Shown here: piece by piece, positions 59,693 through 64,000 of the stretch
How the letters are laid out: the number at the start of each line of letters is the position of its first letter
How positions within the stretch are numbered: the first letter of the stretch is position 1
Origin: Xiphias gladius
Lineage: Eukaryota > Chordata > Actinopteri > Istiophoriformes > Xiphiidae
DNA: 64,000 nt
NCBI RefSeq assembly: GCF_016859285.1
Contig: NC_053400.1
Span: 23,316,501-23,380,500, forward strand
Reading direction: 5' to 3'
Translations under genes and position numbers: made by a program
Notes under the pieces: model-generated
Databases searched by the model: none
What the model was told of the DNA's origin: nothing
Seen by the model: the letters and a program-made list of their open reading frames with translations, nothing else

Positions 59693-61089
59693 AGTGAACC
59701 AAAATTGTAACTTGGGTTAATAAGGACATGTTTACAAGCACTGTCTGAAGAAATGTAAAAAAACTAGACCAGTAGTGAATAAAACGTTGGAACAGATGCT
59801 TTTTGGTAACTTTTTGACTGAGTTCTAATGCAGGGTTATAAACAAGACGAGAACAAGACATTTAAAAACAGTAGAAACTACTTTGGTCTTTATTTTGGTC
59901 TGATGTACAAATGATGTATAAATAGTTTTATGATGTGTTTTCACTGTACATTTACACCGTCACCATCACTTTCTATACAGATGAAGTAAACCAAAATATT
60001 ATACAGCTTGGCTTTAGAAAATTGCAAAAAGGCATGTGCAATATATGAAAAAAAAAAAAAAAAAAGCCCCAAATCTTTTTTTTTAAATAATGAATTACAA
60101 AAAACATCACCCAAATAAATATGACACGATTCAAGGAATACAAATCAAATAATAACTTAAAAATAAAAATGATACTACCAATATTTCTTTCAAACATCAC
60201 AAAAGTCCACCTCTTTGCCAATAACTGGACCTGTGTGTGTTTGTGTGTGTGTGCGCGCATGTGTATATGACAATATCAGGGCCTTCTTTGAATGATACAG
60301 TTGCACGATAATAATCTATTGTAGTACCGTCGACCCACTTCCAAAACACTGAATGTATATTATGCCTTTACAGCATGCATTAAACAAAATACATCAATAC
60401 AACGTTTTTAAAATATGATAGCACCATCATACGGAGGAACTAAAGAGTCCCCTGCAGTATAAGAGTCTCACTTACTTTTATTATTAACAATCACAGTGCA
60501 ACTGTGCAATTAGCTTCCTGGAGGGTATTTTGCAGGAACGCTACCCTGTCAAACCTCACTCACACTAATGCATGACATCCTGTTTGTTCTAATGTGTGCA
60601 CATTGATTTATGGATATAGGAATATGTAAACACACTAGCCTAAAGGTCAAATTTGAATAAGCAGACACCCTAATGGTGTCAGTTAACCACATAACACTGA
60701 CTCATCTTGACCTCACATCCCAGCAATAAATCGCACTTTCCACTGTTTAAACCAGGCTGCCATGGCTCTGAAATGCAATCAACATCATGATCCCTGAAAA
60801 ATCACAATTCCATTTTCTTAAAGGGAGCAAAAATAAAAAGCAGTTGCTAATATTTAAAACCATTATCTGAAATTGTTGAAATACAACAATCAGGGATTTT
60901 ATTCACTGAAATGGGTAGTACTAGCAAAGACTCAGTGATACAGAAAATGTTTGCTTAAGCAGCCAACTTTTTGTGTCACTCAACACAAAGCGGCAATATC
61001 CCCCTGAGTATGCTCCTGTTCAGACCATTTGAGATAAGCTCTGATGCTGCACTGGTGTCATACAGGGACGTTATGCCGCTCTTTGACCT
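59693..61089. other. Convergent 3' region of trmt10c and blzf1
   Basis: AATAAA at 59778-59783 serves trmt10c. On the minus strand TTTATT at 60477-60482 or 59889-59894 could end blzf1, so the latter's 3' UTR may be over 600 bp. There is a poly-A tract near 60049-60064 and a (GT)n near 60233-60252. No other gene was recognised. Confidence 0.55.
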
Positions 61090-64000
61090 CTACAGCACCA
61101 GGATGTCTCCTGTGCAGCGCTCGCAGCAGTTAAAAGTAATGTTCTCATAGCGGGTATATGGGTGAAACCTGCCGATGCTCTTCTTATTGCTGAGAAAGTT
61201 TGATGGGGTGGATTCACTGAGTGAAGGTTCTCTCTCATTCTCTGAACAGGAGATTGGATCTAAAATCTTCAGCACCTAAGATGAAAACAGAAAAGAAAAA
61301 GAACAGAGACAACACATTTGCGAACCTCTGGATTTCATGACAAATATTAGAAAATGGTCAGATTTGTAACAGGTTACTGAGTTTGTACCTTCTCAGCCAT
61401 CTTCTCAGCCGGTGTGCTGCAGAGCTGCTCAGCTGTTGCACTGCTGCTCTTGGTCACGCTGCTGCTGGTGTTGCCCAGCAAGTGGGAGTTGATGGCATCT
61501 GCTAGCTTGTGATTGGCTACTGCCAGCTCTCTTGTGCTGAGGGGCTGTGCGCTGGGGTAGTATGTCTGCTGTCTGCCCCACTGCAGAGACACCAGGAGCT
61601 GCTCCAGAGATCTTGACAACAGAAACGCAAGCAACATCAGCACATAGACTCTGTCATCATGATTGAAGGTCCTTCACCTTTGGCTCTTCATTTGTATCTG
61701 ACTGGCAGTCAACGACCACTGACACACATACTGTGTTATTCTGAAATGGAGCCCTGAAGTTGTGCTTGCAGCAGAAGACTGGTTGTCACTGTTTGATTCA
61801 TGCTTTAGTATTAGTGGCTTAGCTGTGAACCTTGAATCTAATGTGCTCAAGATGTAATGTTCATATAGCTTTCTCTCAATTTTTGTCTATTAGAGCTCAT
61901 CTACTGTTATGCAGGGGGTTGAGTTTTCCCAGAAGAATCCTCATTCCTCAGATTGTTTGACAGTTGCCTAAAAAGCAGACTATGCGTATTCATCTGCAAT
62001 AAATGGTTATATTCTTAACATGTGTGTCTCTACCTGAACTATAATGTATTAAGGTGCAAAATCAAGGGTCTTAGTTATTTTAATTTCTAATATTAAATAC
62101 AACTTCATTGTAAAAACACTATACCCATGTACTGTCTTCAATTCTGTGAATGCAGAAGAATAATGAGCTAAGAGAACCGAAATTACTGAAATCATAAATT
62201 TTTACCTTACCAAGCTTATTTCGTTCCACATGAACATTAAAGTGTTGGTGAAGTGCTCCTACTTCAAGACTAGGCCAGTACAAGTCTTCTTGTTTGCTTT
62301 AACTGATGATAATCCATTAAAAAACATGTGGGCCTATATACAGCAAGTATAAATACGTCTTGTATGTATTTTACATACATTTCAGTAGCCTTTTTTTAAC
62401 AAATGCTCTTGACAGTGGAGACCTAGGGTAGAATGCACACTTTCTTAAAAATATGGCCATATAAGTAATTGCTATAAGTGGCGTTATGACTATTATGTAT
62501 GTGTTGGCTGGATCAAAGGATATAATGGTGTAACATCAGCCTGTATGCAGTCCTTGTAAGTTGAATTTAAAGTTAAGAGTGTCTTTTCTTTGCCTCATTT
62601 TTCATGACTTTTAAGTTGTGAACTATTATAATAAAGAATTTACTTAATTTAGTAACTGTGGATCAGTGGTTACCTGTGAGAGAGTACCATTTCCCTGGAG
62701 AACTCTTCTCTCTCTAACAGCAGGTCCTGAATTGCTCCTTGTGCCTCTCTGGTCTGTCTCTGTAGAGCTGCTCGAGCATTCGTCAGCTCCTCTGCCATGA
62801 CTCTGAAAAGACAACATTAATTCAAGTGTTTACTCAGCGAGATAACAGTAATTATGTAATCTCTTATTGATACTTGTAAAAGAATGATCTTTATTATTTT
62901 ATCTGTCTTCCTCCAGCTATGCACAGAAAGCTTCTTTTAAAACTGAAGACGAGATGACAGCAGCTGGTGGTGCTTTCAGAATAAATGTCCCATCCCTTTC
63001 CATCTTTTTCTTTTCATTTCCAATCATTTCTATTTGTACCACAATTACTTTGTCTATGTCATACCTGCTGGCCAGGAACTTGCTCCTCCACACGTCGCAC
63101 TGGATACTCATTCGCTCCAGCTGCTCTGCTGTGTGAGCCAGACTCCGGCCTAGAGCCTCGTTCTCCAGAATCAGCTGGTTCTTCTCCCGTGCCAGACGCT
63201 CAAAGTGGTACTGAAGGTCATCACCCACCGACGCCACCAACAGTTTCTTTAGCTCACGGTTCACCTGGAATTAATAAAAGATACCACGTTCCTTTAACAG
63301 CTGAAGACATGCATGAGGAAATGAACTGTTTCTTTTCTATTCATTTAAAAACACTCATTCACTGAAAAGATTAACGAAAAGACAGGGGTCTTGTTGACAA
63401 TAAGGAGCATGATTACCCTGTATTAACTACGCTGTACTGTTCTACTTGTCCATACTTTCTGCGTGTTTCAAGACATGAAACAGCAGTAAACCTGGCTTTG
63501 CAGTGCCTAGTATGTCTGATTTCTAAATAAAATGAAACTGCTTCACTGGGGCCTTACCTCTGTCTGCACACGGAGCTGATTGGAAAGGCCTTCCTTGTCT
63601 TGCAACAGCCTCCGTTCAGAGTTCTGTAGCTTCTCCAGCTGTCCTCTCCAGTCCTCCACCAGAGGCAGTGGGGGAGAGCCCTGCTCCTCAACGTGTTGCC
63701 CTGCCTCCCCTTTGTCCTCAGCAGGTCCTATACGGTTGCTCCGGCTAATAGCAGCACGCGGGACAACGATCCTCACAGCTTCCACCTCTGTGCAGCTCTC
63801 TCGACTCACCTTGCCCAAGTGGAGCACCCCCAGAGGCTGGGGGGCAGCAGGGGGAGCGGGATGGGTAGATTTTGGGCTGCGTATAGGGCTAGCCACCTTC
63901 AGGAGGGGAACTGCAGACGGACCTGGGGGCAGTGTATCTGTGTTTACCTCCTGGATGGTCGGCGGTTTTTCAGTTTCCATGCCATCGCCAGCCCCTCGGA
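61090..64000 (-). CDS. blzf1: Golgin-45 (BLZF1), 5' end off the window
   Basis: Golgi matrix coiled-coil protein that binds GRASP55 and RAB2 and supports cisternal stacking and secretion. Coding exons seen: 63558 to the window edge, 63065-63264, 62674-62802, 61389-61611, 61090-61275, phases consistent. At the edge the frame reads RGAGDGMETEKPP, matching the human SSPIRGAGDGMETEEPP context from memory, so translation starts further right. Landmarks: VLHLGKVSRESCTEVEAVRI, SERRLLQDKEGLSNQLRVQT, VNRELKKLLVASVGDDLQYH (leucine-rich coiled coil), RVMAEELTNARAALQRQTRE and the C-terminal GRFHPYTRYENITFNCCERC, ending ILVL close to human LIAL. That tail contacts the GRASP55 PDZ domains. Confidence 0.95.

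Noticed and set aside
1-64000. Search for endogenous retroviruses, LTR elements, Polintons and toxin relics
   Set aside because: No paired long terminal repeats and no recognisable retroviral, capsid or envelope-like frame were seen by eye. Only DNA-transposon remnants and short repeats were found.

Overview
The window is nuclear DNA of a ray-finned fish, probably a spiny-rayed teleost. The evidence is compact vertebrate genes with short GT-AG introns, fish-type Tc1 transposons and MITEs, many microsatellites, and the vertebrate order miR-17~92 host then gpc5. Nothing looks bacterial, and I saw no retroviral or other capsid- or envelope-bearing element.

Left part, 1-20.5 kb, all minus strand. 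Glypican-5 (gpc5) shows only its first coding exon (3451-3601), and its long intron 1 fills the left edge. Just upstream lies the miR-17~92 host gene. All six hairpins (miR-17, 18a, 19a, 20a, 19b, 92a) sit within about 0.9 kb, and a CpG-rich first exon and promoter lie near 7.5 kb. After a gene-poor stretch comes a complete five-exon ephrin-B2 gene (13539-20458, 330 codons).

Middle, 20.5-36.5 kb. No gene was recognised. The stretch holds Tc1 and MITE remnants and a 1.56 kb tandem duplication. Each copy ends in an A-rich minisatellite, with 3 repeats in copy 1 and about 23 in copy 2.

Right part, 36.5-64 kb, gene-dense. It holds a two-exon chemoattractant-type GPCR (+), cenpq (-, kinetochore), mrpl16 (-, mitoribosome), a seven-exon tyrosinase-family gene (+) that is neither ordinary tyr, tyrp1 nor dct, txnl4b (-, spliceosome-linked), trmt10c (+, mitochondrial RNase P and tRNA methylation) and blzf1/golgin-45 (-, cut by the right edge). 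txnl4b and trmt10c are head to head with about 540 bp between start codons. The GPCR and cenpq converge, as do trmt10c and blzf1.

The genes do not form one pathway. The points most worth following are the divergent copper-complete tyrosinase paralog with an unusual long tail, the intact miR-17~92 cluster beside gpc5, and the tandem duplication whose second copy has lost many short segments in one half only. All exon boundaries were derived by eye from reading frame, splice consensus and remembered family sequences. No alignment was run.
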